The notes under the pieces were generated by a model, which ran no database searches, was not told where the DNA came from, and was given only the letters and a program-made list of their open reading frames with translations. 64,000 bases of DNA, from NCBI GenBank assembly GCA_043228905.1, contig JBHGNT010000035.1, forward strand, positions 223,327 through 287,326, written 5' to 3'. This stretch comes from Azolla caroliniana. Taxonomy: Eukaryota; Polypodiophyta. Below are positions 10,937 through 23,823 of the stretch, one piece after another. Both the position numbers and the translations under genes were made by a program. Each line of letters opens with the position of its first letter. Within the stretch, counting starts at the first letter, position 1.

Positions 10937-12366
10937 GCCAGATATGAACATTTTAATTTACCTACTTGCTCTTGTCAACTCCCACCTCAAATTTGCTAAT
11001 TTCTTCATGTCGCTCGACCTGAGTTTTAAAATCTTGATTTTTTAATTCCATATCATAGCTAGCGTTGTTAGCTTCAATTCGCATGTTTGAACACAGAAAT
11101 CCGATATCACACGAGCCAGATATGAACATTTTAATTTACCTACTTGCTCTTGTCAACTCCCACCTCAAATTTGCTAATTTCTTCATGTCGCTCGACCTGA
11201 TTTTTAAGATTTTGATTTTTTAATTCCATATCATAGCTAGCGTTGTTAGCTTCAATTCGCATGTTTGAACACAGAAATCCGATATCACACGAGCCAGATA
11301 TGAACATTTTAATTTACCTACTTACTCTTGTCAACTCCTACCTCAAATTTGCTAATTTCTTCATGTCTCTCGACGTGAGTGTCCAAATCTTGATTTTTTA
11401 ATTCCATATCATAGCAAGCGTTGTTAGCTTCAATTCGCACGTTTGAACACAGAAATCCGATATCACACGAGCTAGATGTGAACATTTTAATTTACCTACT
11501 TGCTCTTGTCAACTCCCACCTCAAATTTGCTAATTTCTTCATGTCGCTCGAACTGATTTTTAAAATCTTGATTTTTTAATTCCATATCATAGCTAGCGTT
11601 GTTAGCTTCAATTCGCATGTTTGAACACAGAAATCCGATATCACACGAGCCAGATATGAACATTTTAATTTACCTACTTGCTCTTGTCAACTCCCACCTC
11701 AAATTTGCTAATTTCTTCATGTCGCTCGACCTGATTTTTAAAATTTTGATTTTTTAATTCCATATCATAGCTAGCGTTGTTAGCTTCGATTCGCATGTTT
11801 GAACACAAAAATCCGATATCACACGAGCCAGATATGAACATTTTAATTTACTAACGCGTTGTTCTAAACTCCCGCCTCAAATTTGCTAATTTCTTCATGT
11901 CTCTCGACGTGAGTGACCAAATTTTGATTTTTTAATTCCATATCATAGCAAGCGTTGTTAGCTTCAATTCGCATGTTTGAACACAGAAATCCGATATCAC
12001 ACGAGCCAGATATGAACATTTTCATTTACCTACTTACTCTTGTCAACTCCTACCTCAAATTTGCTAATTTCTTCATGTCTCTCGACGTGAGTGTCCAAAT
12101 CTTGATTTTTTAATTCCATATCATAGCAAGCGTTGTTAGCTTCAATTCGCACGTTTGAACACAGAAATCCGATATCACACGAGCTAGATATGAACATTTT
12201 AATTTACCTACTTGCTCTTGTCAACTCCCACCTCAAATTTGCTAATTTCTTCATGTCGCTCGACCTGATTTTTAAAATCTTGATTTTTTAATTCCATATC
12301 ATAGCTAGCGTTGTTAGCTTCAATTCGCATGTTTGAACACAGAAATCCGATATCACACGAGCCAGA
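10937..12366. repeat. Distant copy of the left end (1-1430)
   Basis: Matches the first 1.4 kb at an offset of 10936 bp, which is 62 monomers less two 50-bp deletions. Shared private variants are TTTTTAAGATTTTG (270 and 11206), the CTAACGCG monomer (911 and 11847) and TTTTCATTTACC (about 1084 and 12020). Differences include GAGCTAGATGTG in the right copy near 11471. Similarity stops near 1420. Confidence 0.82.
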
Positions 12367-13293
12367 TATGAACATTTTAATTTACCTACTTGCTCTTGTC
12401 AACTCCCACCTCAAATTTGCTAATTTCTTCATGTCGCTCGACCTGATTTTTAAAATTTTGATTTTTTAATTCCATATCATAGCTAGCGTTGTTAGCTTCA
12501 ATTCGCATGTTTGAACACAGAAATCCGATATCACACGAGCCAGATATGAACATTTTAATTTACCTACTTGCTCTTGTCAACTCCCACCTCAAATTTGCTA
12601 ATTTCTTCATGTCGCTCGACCTGATTCTTAAAATTTTGATTTTTTAATTCCATATCATAGCTAGCGTTGTTAGCTTCGATTCGCATGTTTGAACACAAAA
12701 ATCCGATATCACACGAGCCAGATATGAACATTTTAATTTACTAACGCGTTGTTCTAAACTCCCGCCTCAAATTTGCTAATTTCTTCATGTCTCTCGACGT
12801 GAGTGTCCAAATTTTGATTTTTTAATTCCATATCATAGCAAGCGTTGTTAGCTTCAATTCGCATGTTTGAACACAGAAATCCGATATCACACGAGCCAGA
12901 TATGAACATTTTAATTTACCTACTTGCTCTTGTCAACTCCCACCTCAAATTTGCTAATTTCTTCATGTCGCTCGACCTGAGTTTTAAAATCTTGATTTTT
13001 TAATTCCATATCATAGCTAGCGTTGTTAGCTTCAATTCGCATGTTTGAACACAGAAATCCGATATCACACGAGCCAGATATGAACATTTTAATTTACCTA
13101 CTTGCTCTTGTCAACTCCCACCTCAAATTTGCTAATTTCTTCATGTCGCTCGACCTGATTTTTAAAATTTTGATTTTTTAATTCCATATCATAGCTAGCG
13201 TTGTTAGCTTCAATTCGCATGTTTGAACACAGAAATCCGATATCACACGAGCCAGATATGAACATTTTAATTTACCTACTTACTCTTGTCAAC

Positions 13294-14540
13294 TCCTACC
13301 TCAAATTTGCTAATTTCTTCATGTCTCTCGACGTGAGTGTCCAAATCTTGATTTTTTAATTCCATATCATAGCAAGCGTTGTTAGCTTCAATTCCCACGT
13401 TTGAACACAGAAATCCGATATCACACGAGCCAGATATGAACATTTTAATTTACTAACGCGTTGTTCTAAACTCCCGCCTCAAATTTGCTAATTTCTTCAT
13501 GTCTCTCGACGTGAGTGTCCAAATTTTGATTTTTTAATTCCATATCATAGCAAGCGTTGTTAGCTTCAATTCGCATGTTTGAACACAGAAATCCGATATC
13601 ACACGAGCTAGATATGAACATTTTAATTTACCTACTTGCTCTTGTCAACTCCCACCTCAAATTTGCTAATTTCTTCATGTCGCTCGACCTGATTTTTAAA
13701 ATCTTGATTTTTTAATTCCATATCATAGCTAGCGTTGTTAGCTTCAATTCGCATGTTTGAACATAGAAATCCGATATCACACGAGCCAGATATGAACATT
13801 TTAATTTACCTACTGGCTCTTGTCAACTCCCACCTCCAATTTGCTAATTTCTTCATGTCGCTCGACCTGATTTTTAAAACCTTGATTTTTTAATTCCATA
13901 TCATAGCTAGCGTTGTTAGCTACGATTCGCAGGTTTGAACACAAAAATCCGATATCACACGAGCCAGATATGAACATTTTAATTTACCTACTTACTCTTG
14001 TCAACTCCTGCCTCAAATTTGCTAATTTCTTCATGTCTCTCGACTTGAGTGTCCAGATCTTGATTTTTTAATTCCATATCATAGCAAGCGTTGTTAGCTT
14101 CAATTCGCATGTTTGAACACAGAAATACGATATCACACGAGCCAGATATGAACATTTTAATTTACCTACTTGCTCTTGTCAACTCCCACCTCAAATTTGC
14201 TAATTTCTTCATGTCGCTCGACCTGAGTTTTAAAATCTTGATTTTTTAATTCCATATCATAGCTAGCGTTGTTAGCTTCGATTCGCATGTTTGAACACAG
14301 AAATCCGATATCACACGAGCTAGATATGAACATTTTAATTTACCTACTTGCTCTTGTCAACTCCCACCTCAAATTTGCTAATTTCTTCATGTCGCTGGAC
14401 CTGATTTTTAAAATCTTGATTTTTTAATTCCATATCATAGCTAGCGTTGTTAGCTTCAATTCGCATGTTTGAACACAGAAATACGATATCACACGAGCCA
14501 GATATGAACATTTTAATTTACGTACTTGCTCTTGTCAACT
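13294..14540. repeat. Seven-monomer unit, copy 1 (1246 bp)
   Basis: First copy of a tandem 1246-bp duplication. Markers at this offset are CAATTCCCACG (about 13390 and 14636), CTACTGGCTC (13811 and 15057) and the GAGCTAGAT monomers (13607 and 14853). The left limit lies inside a CCTACC monomer near 13290. The join at about 14525-14545 makes a hybrid with TTTACGTACTTGCTC in front of CCTACCTC. Confidence 0.8.
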
Positions 14541-15786
14541 CCTACCTCAAATTTGCTAATTTCTTCATGTCTCTCGACGTGAGTGTCCAAATCTTGATTT
14601 TTTAATTCCATATCATAGCAAGCGTTGTTAGCTTCAATTCCCACGTTTGAACACAGAAATCCGATATCACACGAGCCAGATATGAACATTTTAATTTACT
14701 AACGCGTTGTTCTAAACTCCCGCCTCAAATTTGCTAATTTCTTCATGTCTCTCGACGTGAGTGTCCAAATTTTGATTTCTTAATTCCATATCATAGCAAG
14801 CGTTGTTAGCTTCAATTCGCATGTTTGAACACAGAAATCCGATATCACACGAGCTAGATATGAACATTTTAATTTACCTACTTGCTCTTGTCAACTCCCA
14901 CCTCAAATTTGCTAATTTCTTCATGTCGCTCGACCTGATTTTTAAAATCTTGATTTTTTAATTCCATATCATAGCTAGCGTTGTTAGCTTCAATTCGCAT
15001 GTTTGAACATAGAAATCCGATATCACACGAGCCAGATATGAACATTTTAATTTACCTACTGGCTCTTGTCAACTCCCACCTCCAATTTGCTAATTTCTTC
15101 ATGTCGCTCGACCTGATTTTTAAAACCTTGATTTTTTAATTCCATATCATAGCTAGCGTTGTTAGCTACGATTCGCAGGTTTGAACACAAAAATCCGATA
15201 TCACACGAGCCAGATATGAACATTTTAATTTACCTACTTACTCTTGTCAACTCCTGCCTCAAATTTGCTAATTTCTTCATGTCTCTCGACTTGAGTGTCC
15301 AGATCTTGATTTTTTAATTCCATATCATAGCAAGCGTTGTTAGCTTCAATTCGCATGTTTGAACACAGAAATACGATATCACACGAGCCAGATATGAACA
15401 TTTTAATTTACCTACTTGCTCTTGTCAACTCCCACCTCAAATTTGCTAATTTCTTCATGTCGCTCGACCTGAGTTTTAAAATCTTGATTTTTTAATTCCA
15501 TATCATAGCTAGCGTTGTTAGCTTCGATTCGCATGTTTGAACACAGAAATCCGATATCACACGAGCTAGATATGAACATTTTAATTTACCTACTTGCTCT
15601 TGTCAACTCCCACCTCAAATTTGCTAATTTCTTCATGTCGCTGGACCTGATTTTTAAAATCTTGATTTTTTAATTCCATATCATAGCTAGCGTTGTTAGC
15701 TTCAATTCGCATGTTTGAACACAGAAATACGATATCACACGAGCCAGATATGAACATTTTAATTTACGTACTTGCTCTTGTCAACT
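14541..15786. repeat. Seven-monomer unit, copy 2 (1246 bp)
   Basis: Second copy, ending in the normal TTTACGTACTTGCTC-CCCACCTC monomer, where copy 1 switches instead to CCTACCTC. The ACGTAC variant contains TACGTA (SnaBI), rare elsewhere in the left half. Confidence 0.8.
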
Positions 15787-16420
15787 CCCACCTCAAATTT
15801 GCTAATTTCTTCATGTCGCTCGACCTGAGTTTTAAAATCTTGATTTTTTAATTCCATATCATAGCTAGCGTTGTTAGCTTCGATTCGCATGTTTGAACAC
15901 AGAAATCCGATATCACACGAGCCAGATATGAACATTTTAATTTACCTACTTACTCTTGTCAACTCCTACCTCAAATTTGCTAATTTCTTCATGTCTCTCG
16001 ACGTGAGTGTCCAAATCTTTATTTTTTAATTCCATATCATAGCAAGCGTTGTTAGCTTCAATTCGCATGTTTGAACACAGAAATCCGATATCACACGAGC
16101 TAGATATGAACATTTTAATTTACCTACTTGCTCTTGTCAACTCCCACCTCAAATTTGCTAATTTCTTCATGTCGCTCGACCTGATTTTTAAAATCTTGAT
16201 TTTTTAATTCCATATCATAGCTAGCGTTGTTAGCTTCAATTCGCATGTTTGAACACAGAAATCCGATATCACACGAGCCAGATATGAACATTTTAATTTA
16301 CCTACTTGCTCTTGTCAACTCTCACCTCAAATTTGCTAATTTCTTCATGTCTCTCGACGTGGGTTTCAAAATCTTGACTTTTTATTTCCATATCATAGCA
16401 AGCGTTGTTAGCTTCAATTC
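14641..16420. repeat. Ten-monomer unit, copy 1 (1780 bp)
   Basis: Overlaps the 7-monomer duplication. CAATTCCCACG recurs at 16411-16421, exactly 1780 bp on, and the GGCTC variant moves from 15057 to 16837. The unit ends with a monomer carrying GTGGGTTTC and CTTTTTATTTCC, the change that opens a 67-codon frame there. Confidence 0.82.
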
Positions 16421-18200
16421 CCACGTTTGAACACAGAAATCCGATATCACACGAGCCAGATATGAACATTTTAATTTACTAACGCGTTGTTCTAAACTCC
16501 CGCCTCAAATTTGCTAATTTCTTCATGTCTCTCGACGTGAGTGTCCAAATTTTGATTTTTTAATTCCATATCATAGCAAGCGTTGTTAGCTTCAATTCGC
16601 ATGTTTGAACACAGAAATCCGATATCACACGAGCTAGATATGAACATTTTAATTTACCTACTTGCTCTTGTCAACTCCCACCTCAAATTTGCTAATTTCT
16701 TCATGTCGCTCGACCTGATTTTTAAAATCTTGATTTTTTAATTCCATATCATAGCTAGCGTTGTTAGCTTCAATTCGCATGTTTGAACATAGAAATCCGA
16801 TATCACACGAGCCAGATATGAACATTTTAATTTACCTACTGGCTCTTGTCAACTCCCACCTCCAATTTGCTAATTTCTTCATGTCGCTCGACCTGATTTT
16901 TAAAACCTTGATTTTTTAATTCCATATCATAGCTAGCGTTGTTAGCTACGATTCGCAGGTTTGAACACAAAAATCCGATATCACACGAGCCAGATATGAA
17001 CATTTTAATTTACCTACTTACTCTTGTCAACTCCTGCCTCAAATTTGCTAATTTCTTCATGTCTCTCGACTTGAGTGTCCAGATCTTGATTTTTTAATTC
17101 CATATCATAGCAAGCGTTGTTAGCTTCAATTCGCATGTTTGAACACAGAAATACGATATCACACGAGCCAGATATGAACATTTTAATTTACCTACTTGCT
17201 CTTGTCAACTCCCACCTCAAATTTGCTAATTTCTTCATGTCGCTCGACCTGAGTTTTAAAATCTTGATTTTTTAATTCCATATCATAGCTAGCGTTGTTA
17301 GCTTCGATTCGCATGTTTGAACACAGAAATCCGATATCACACGAGCTAGATATGAACATTTTAATTTACCTACTTGCTCTTGTCAACTCCCACCTCAAAT
17401 TTGCTAATTTCTTCATGTCGCTGGACCTGATTTTTAAAATCTTGATTTTTTAATTCCATATCATAGCTAGCGTTGTTAGCTTCAATTCGCATGTTTGAAC
17501 ACAGAAATACGATATCACACGAGCCAGATATGAACATTTTAATTTACGTACTTGCTCTTGTCAACTCCCACCTCAAATTTGCTAATTTCTTCATGTCGCT
17601 CGACCTGAGTTTTAAAATCTTGATTTTTTAATTCCATATCATAGCTAGCGTTGTTAGCTTCGATTCGCATGTTTGAACACAGAAATCCGATATCACACGA
17701 GCCAGATATGAACATTTTAATTTACCTACTTACTCTTGTCAACTCCTACCTCAAATTTGCTAATTTCTTCATGTCTCTCGACGTGAGTGTCCAAATCTTT
17801 ATTTTTTAATTCCATATCATAGCAAGCGTTGTTAGCTTCAATTCGCATGTTTGAACACAGAAATCCGATATCACACGAGCTAGATATGAACATTTTAATT
17901 TACCTACTTGCTCTTGTCAACTCCCACCTCAAATTTGCTAATTTCTTCATGTCGCTCGACCTGATTTTTAAAATCTTGATTTTTTAATTCCATATCATAG
18001 CTAGCGTTGTTAGCTTCAATTCGCATGTTTGAACACAGAAATCCGATATCACACGAGCCAGATATGAACATTTTAATTTACCTACTTGCTCTTGTCAACT
18101 CTCACCTCAAATTTGCTAATTTCTTCATGTCTCTCGACGTGGGTTTCAAAATCTTGACTTTTTATTTCCATATCATAGCAAGCGTTGTTAGCTTCAATTC
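16421..18200. repeat. Ten-monomer unit, copy 2 (1780 bp)
   Basis: Near-identical second copy. Differences seen: GATTTTTTAATTCC at about 16555 where copy 1 has GATTTCTTAATTCC, and the next monomer starts with GCATG where copy 1 is followed by CCACG. Its last part (from about 17.5 kb) begins a block found again at 26.8 and 41.7 kb. Confidence 0.82.
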
Positions 18201-21200
18201 GCATGTTTGAACACAGAAATCCGATATCACACGAGCCAGATATGAACATTTTAATTTACCTAGTTGCTCTTGTCAACTCCCACCTCAAATTTGCTAATTT
18301 CTTCATGTCGCTCGACCGGATTTTTAAATTCTTGATTTTTTAATTCCATCTCATAGCTAGCGTTGTTAGCTTTAATTCGCATGTTTGAACACAAAAATCC
18401 GATATCACACGAGCCAGATATGAACATTTTAATTTACCTACTTACTCTTGTCAACTCCTGCCTCAAATTTGCTAATTTCTTCATGTCTCTCGACTTGAGT
18501 GTCGAAATCTTGATTTTTTAATTCCATATCATAGCAAGCGTTGTTAGCTTCAATTCGCATGTTTGAACACAGAAATCCGATATCACACGAGCTAGATATG
18601 AACATTTTAATTTACCTACTTGCTCTTGTCAACTCCCACCTCAAATTTGCTAATTTCTTCATGTCGCTCGACCTGATTTTTAAAATCTTGATTTTTTAAT
18701 TCCATATCATAGCTAGCGTTGTTAGCTTCAATTCGCATGTTTGAACATAGAAATCCGATATCACACGAGCCAGATATGAACATTTTAATTTACCTACTTG
18801 CTCTTGTCAACTCCCACCTCCAATTTGCTAATTTCTTCATGTCGCTCGACCTGATTTTTAAAACCTTGATTTTTTAATTCCATATCATAGCTAGCGTTGT
18901 TAGCTACGATTCGCAGGTTTGAACACAAAAATCCGATATCACACGAGCCAGATATGAACATTTTAATTTACCTACTTACTCTTGTCAACTCCTGCCTCAA
19001 ATTTGCTAATTTCTTCATGTCTCTCGACTTGAGTGTCCAGATCTTGATTTTTTAATTCCATATCATAGCAAGCGTTGTTAGCTTCAATTCGCATGTTTGA
19101 ACACAGAAATACGATATCACACGAGCCAGATATGAACATTTTAATTTACCTACTTGCTCTTGTCAACTCCCACCTCAAATTTGCTAATTTCTTCATGTCG
19201 CTCGACCTGAGTTTTAAAATCTTGATTTTTTAATTCCATATCATAGCTAGCGTTGTTAGCTTCGATTCGCATGTTTGAACACAGAAATCCGATATCACAC
19301 GAGCTAGATATGAACATTTTAATTTACCTACTTGCTCTTGTCAACTCCCACCTCAAATTTGCTAATTTCTTCATGTCGCTGGACCTGATTTTTAAAATCT
19401 TGATTTTTTAATTCCATATCATAGCTAGCGTTGTTAGCTTCAATTCGCATGTTTGAACACAGAAATACGATATTACACGAGCCAGATATGAACATTTTAA
19501 TTTACCTACTTGCTCTTGTCAACTCCCACCTCAAATTTGCTAATTTCTTCATGTCGCTCGACCTGAGTTTTAAAATCTTGATTTTTTAATTCCATATCAT
19601 AGCTAGCGTTGTTAGCTTCAATTCGCATGTTTGAACACAGAAATCCGATATCACACGAGCTAGATATGAACATTTTAATTTACCTACTTGCTCTTGTCAA
19701 CTCCCACCTCAAATTTGCTAATTTCTTCATGTCGCTGGACCTGATTTTTAAAATTTTGATTTTTTAATTCCGTATCATAGCTAGCGTAGTTAGCTTCGAT
19801 TCGCATGTTTGAACACAAAAATCCGATATCACACGAGCCAGATATGAACATTTTAATTTACCTACTTACTCTTGTCAACTCCTACCTCAAATTTGCTAAT
19901 TTCTTCATGTCTCTCGACGTGAGTGTCCAAATCTTTATTTTTTAATTCCATATCATAGCAAGCGTTGTTAGCTTCAATTCGCATGTTTGAACACAGAAAT
20001 CCGATATCACACGAGCTAGATATGAACATTTTAATTTACCTACTTGCTCTTGTCAACTCCCACCTCAAATTTGCTAATTTCTTCATGTCGCTCGACCTGA
20101 TTTTTAAAATCTTGATTTTTTAATTCCATATCATAGCTGGCGTTGTTAGCTTCAATTCGCATGTTTGAACACAGAAATCCGATATCACACGAGCCAGATA
20201 TGAACATTTTAATTTACCTACTTGCTCTTGTCAACTCCCACCTCAAATTTGCTAATTTCTTCATGTCGCTCGACCTGATTCTTAAAATTTTGATTTTTTA
20301 ATTCCATATCATAGCTAGCGTTGTTAGCTTCGATTCGCATGTTTGAACACAAAAATCCGATATCACACGAGCCAGATATGAACATTTTAATTTACTAACG
20401 CGTTGTTCTAAACTCCCGCCTCAAATTTGCTAATTTCTTCATGTCTCTCGACGTGAGTGTCCAAATTTTGATTTTTTAATTCCATATCATAGCAAGCGTT
20501 GTTAGCTTCAATTCGCATGTTTGAACACAGAAATCCGATATCACACGAGCCAGATATGAACATTTTAATTTACCTACTTGCTCTTGTCAACTCCCACCTC
20601 AAATTTGCTAATTTCTTCATGTCGCTCGACCTGAGTTTTAAAATCTTGATTTTTTAATTCCATATCATAGCTAGCGTTGTTAGCTTCAATTCGCATGTTT
20701 GAACACAGAAATCCGATATCACACGAGCCAGATATGAACATTTTAATTTACCTACTTGCTCTTGTCAACTCCCACCTCAAATTTGCTAATTTCTTCATGT
20801 CGCTCGACCTGATTTTTAAAATTTTGATTTTTTAATTCCATATCATAGCTAGCGTTGTTAGCTTCAATTCGCATGTTTGAACACAGAAATCCGATATCAC
20901 ACGAGCCAGATATGAACATTTTAATTTACCTACTTACTCTTGTCAACTCCTACCTCAAATTTGCTAATTTCTTCATGTCTCTCGACGTGAGTGTCCAAAT
21001 CTTGATTTTTTAATTCCATATCATAGCAAGCGTTGTTAGCTTCAATTCCCACGTTTGAACACAGAAATCCGATATCACACGAGCCAGATATGAACATTTT
21101 AATTTACTAACGCGTTGTTCTAAACTCCCGCCTCAAATTTGCTAATTTCTTCATGTCTCTCGACGTGAGTGTCCAAATTTTGATTTTTTAATTCCATATC

Positions 21201-21700
21201 ATAGCAAGCGTTGTTAGCTTCAATTCGCATGTTTGAACACAGAAATCCGATATCACACGAGCTAGATATGAACATTTTAATTTACCTACTTGCTCTTGTC
21301 AACTCCCACCTCAAATTTGCTAATTTCTTCATGTCGCTCGACCTGATTTTTAAAATCTTGATTTTTTAATTCCATATCATAGCTAGCGTTGTTAGCTTCA
21401 ATTCGCATGTTTGAACATAGAAATCCGATATCACACGAGCCAGATATGAACATTTTAATTTACCTACTTGCTCTTGTCAACTCCCACCTCCAATTTGCTA
21501 ATTTCTTCATGTCGCTCGACCTGATTTTTAAAACCTTGATTTTTTAATTCCATATCATAGCTAGCGTTGTTAGCTACGATTCGCAGGTTTGAACACAAAA
21601 ATCCGATATCACACGAGCCAGATATGAACATTTTAATTTACCTACTTACTCTTGTCAACTCCTGCCTCAAATTTGCTAATTTCTTCATGTCTCTCGACTT
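17505..21700. repeat. Long block, copy 1
   Basis: Matches about 26760-30955 at an offset of 9255 bp (52 monomers less the single-base deletion near 24.0 kb). Shared markers: CGACCGGATTTTTAAATTC (CCGG at 18316 and 27571), CCGTATCATAGCTAGCGTAG (19770 and 29025), GATTCTTAAAATTTTG (about 20278 and 29533) and CAATTCCCACG (about 21050 and 30304). The difference GATATTACACGAG near 19471 is private to this copy. Similarity ends where 21880 has GAGTTTTAAAATC and 31130 has GATTTTTAAAACC. Confidence 0.82.
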
Positions 21701-22418
21701 GAGTGTCCAGATCTTGATTTTTTAATTCCATATCATAGCAAGCGTTGTTAGCTTCAATTCGCATGTTTGAACACAGAAATACGATATCACACGAGCCAGA
21801 TATGAACATTTTAATTTACCTACTTGCTCTTGTCAACTCCCACCTCAAATTTGCTAATTTCTTCATGTCGCTCGACCTGAGTTTTAAAATCTTGATTTTT
21901 TAATTCCATATCATAGCTAGCGTTGTTAGCTTCGATTCGCATGTTTGAACACAGAAATCCGATATCACACGAGCTAGATATGAACATTTTAATTTACCTA
22001 CTTGCTCTTGTCAACTCCCACCTCAAATTTGCTAATTTCTTCATGTCGCTGGACCTGATTTTTAAAATCTTGATTTTTTAATTCCATATCATAGCTAGCG
22101 TTGTTAGCTTCAATTCGCATGTTTGAACATAGAAATCCGATATCACACGAGCCAGATATGAACATTTTAATTTACCTACTTGCTCTTGTCAACTCCCACC
22201 TCCAATTTGCTAATTTCTTCATGTCGCTCGACCTGATTTTTAAAACCTTGATTTTTTAATTCCATATCATAGCTAGCGTTGTTAGCTACGATTCGCAGGT
22301 TTGAACACAAAAATCCGATATCACACGAGCCAGATATGAACATTTTAATTTACCTACTTACTCTTGTCAACTCCTGCCTCAAATTTGCTAATTTCTTCAT
22401 GTCTCTCGACTTGAGTGT
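20461..22418. repeat. Eleven-monomer unit (1958 bp), copy 1
   Basis: Starts in a CTAACGCG monomer. About 20461-21865 recurs at 22419-23823 (offset 1958). The join near 22419 makes a hybrid monomer, GACTTGAGTGTCCAAATTTTG, combining the CTTGAGTGTCCAG type with the GTGTCCAAATTTTG type. Inside it, about 21.35-21.7 kb repeats at about 22.06-22.41 kb (712 bp, CCTCCAATTTGC at 21489 and 22201). The 1958-bp length equals that at 2.1-6.1 kb, but the monomer content differs. Confidence 0.75.
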
Positions 22419-23823
22419 CCAAATTTTGATTTTTTAATTCCATATCATAGCAAGCGTTGTTAGCTTCAATTCGCATGTTTGAACACAGAAATCCGATATC
22501 ACACGAGCCAGATATGAACATTTTAATTTACCTACTTGCTCTTGTCAACTCCCACCTCAAATTTGCTAATTTCTTCATGTCGCTCGACCTGAGTTTTAAA
22601 ATCTTGATTTTTTAATTCCATATCATAGCTAGCGTTGTTAGCTTCAATTCGCATGTTTGAACACAGAAATCCGATATCACACGAGCCAGATATGAACATT
22701 TTAATTTACCTACTTGCTCTTGTCAACTCCCACCTCAAATTTGCTAATTTCTTCATGTCGCTCGACCTGATTTTTAAAATTTTGATTTTTTAATTCCATA
22801 TCATAGCTAGCGTTGTTAGCTTCAATTCGCATGTTTGAACACAGAAATCCGATATCACACGAGCCAGATATGAACATTTTAATTTACCTACTTACTCTTG
22901 TCAACTCCTACCTCAAATTTGCTAATTTCTTCATGTCTCTCGACGTGAGTGTCCAAATCTTGATTTTTTAATTCCATATCATAGCAAGCGTTGTTAGCTT
23001 CAATTCCCACGTTTGAACACAGAAATCCGATATCACACGAGCCAGATATGAACATTTTAATTTACTAACGCGTTGTTCTAAACTCCCGCCTCAAATTTGC
23101 TAATTTCTTCATGTCTCTCGACGTGAGTGTCCAAATTTTGATTTCTTAATTCCATATCATAGCAAGCGTTGTTAGCTTCAATTCGCATGTTTGAACACAG
23201 AAATCCGATATCACACGAGCTAGATATGAACATTTTAATTTACCTACTTGCTCTTGTCAACTCCCACCTCAAATTTGCTAATTTCTTCATGTCGCTCGAC
23301 CTGATTTTTAAAATCTTGATTTTTTAATTCCATATCATAGCTAGCGTTGTTAGCTTCAATTCGCATGTTTGAACATAGAAATCCGATATCACACGAGCCA
23401 GATATGAACATTTTAATTTACCTACTTGCTCTTGTCAACTCCCACCTCCAATTTGCTAATTTCTTCATGTCGCTCGACCTGATTTTTAAAACCTTGATTT
23501 TTTAATTCCATATCATAGCTAGCGTTGTTAGCTACGATTCGCAGGTTTGAACACAAAAATCCGATATCACACGAGCCAGATATGAACATTTTAATTTACC
23601 TACTTACTCTTGTCAACTCCTGCCTCAAATTTGCTAATTTCTTCATGTCTCTCGACTTGAGTGTCCAGATCTTGATTTTTTAATTCCATATCATAGCAAG
23701 CGTTGTTAGCTTCAATTCGCATGTTTGAACACAGAAATACGATATCACACGAGCCAGATATGAACATTTTAATTTACCTACTTGCTCTTGTCAACTCCCA
23801 CCTCAAATTTGCTAATTTCTTCA
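22419..23823. repeat. Eleven-monomer unit, partial copy 2
   Basis: Repeats 20461-21865, including CAATTCCCACG, the CTAACGCG monomer and the CCTCCAATTTGC monomer (23447). Carries GATTTCTTAATTCC near 23150, where copy 1 has six T. It breaks off at the irregular island. Confidence 0.75.

Larger units (their letters stand above)
7021..13293. repeat. Mosaic segment of mixed monomers
   Basis: About 35 monomers in phase, without one dominant higher-order period. It contains a copy of the 4.1-5.5 kb block at about 8984-10364 and a copy of the first 1.4 kb at 10937-12366. It also contains a set with CCTCCAATTTGC, AAAACC and GCTACGATTCGCAGG at about 7911-8110, which recurs 5874 bp (33 monomers) later at about 13.79 kb. 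Monomers with GCTGGACC appear from about 8520. No non-satellite sequence. Confidence 0.8.
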
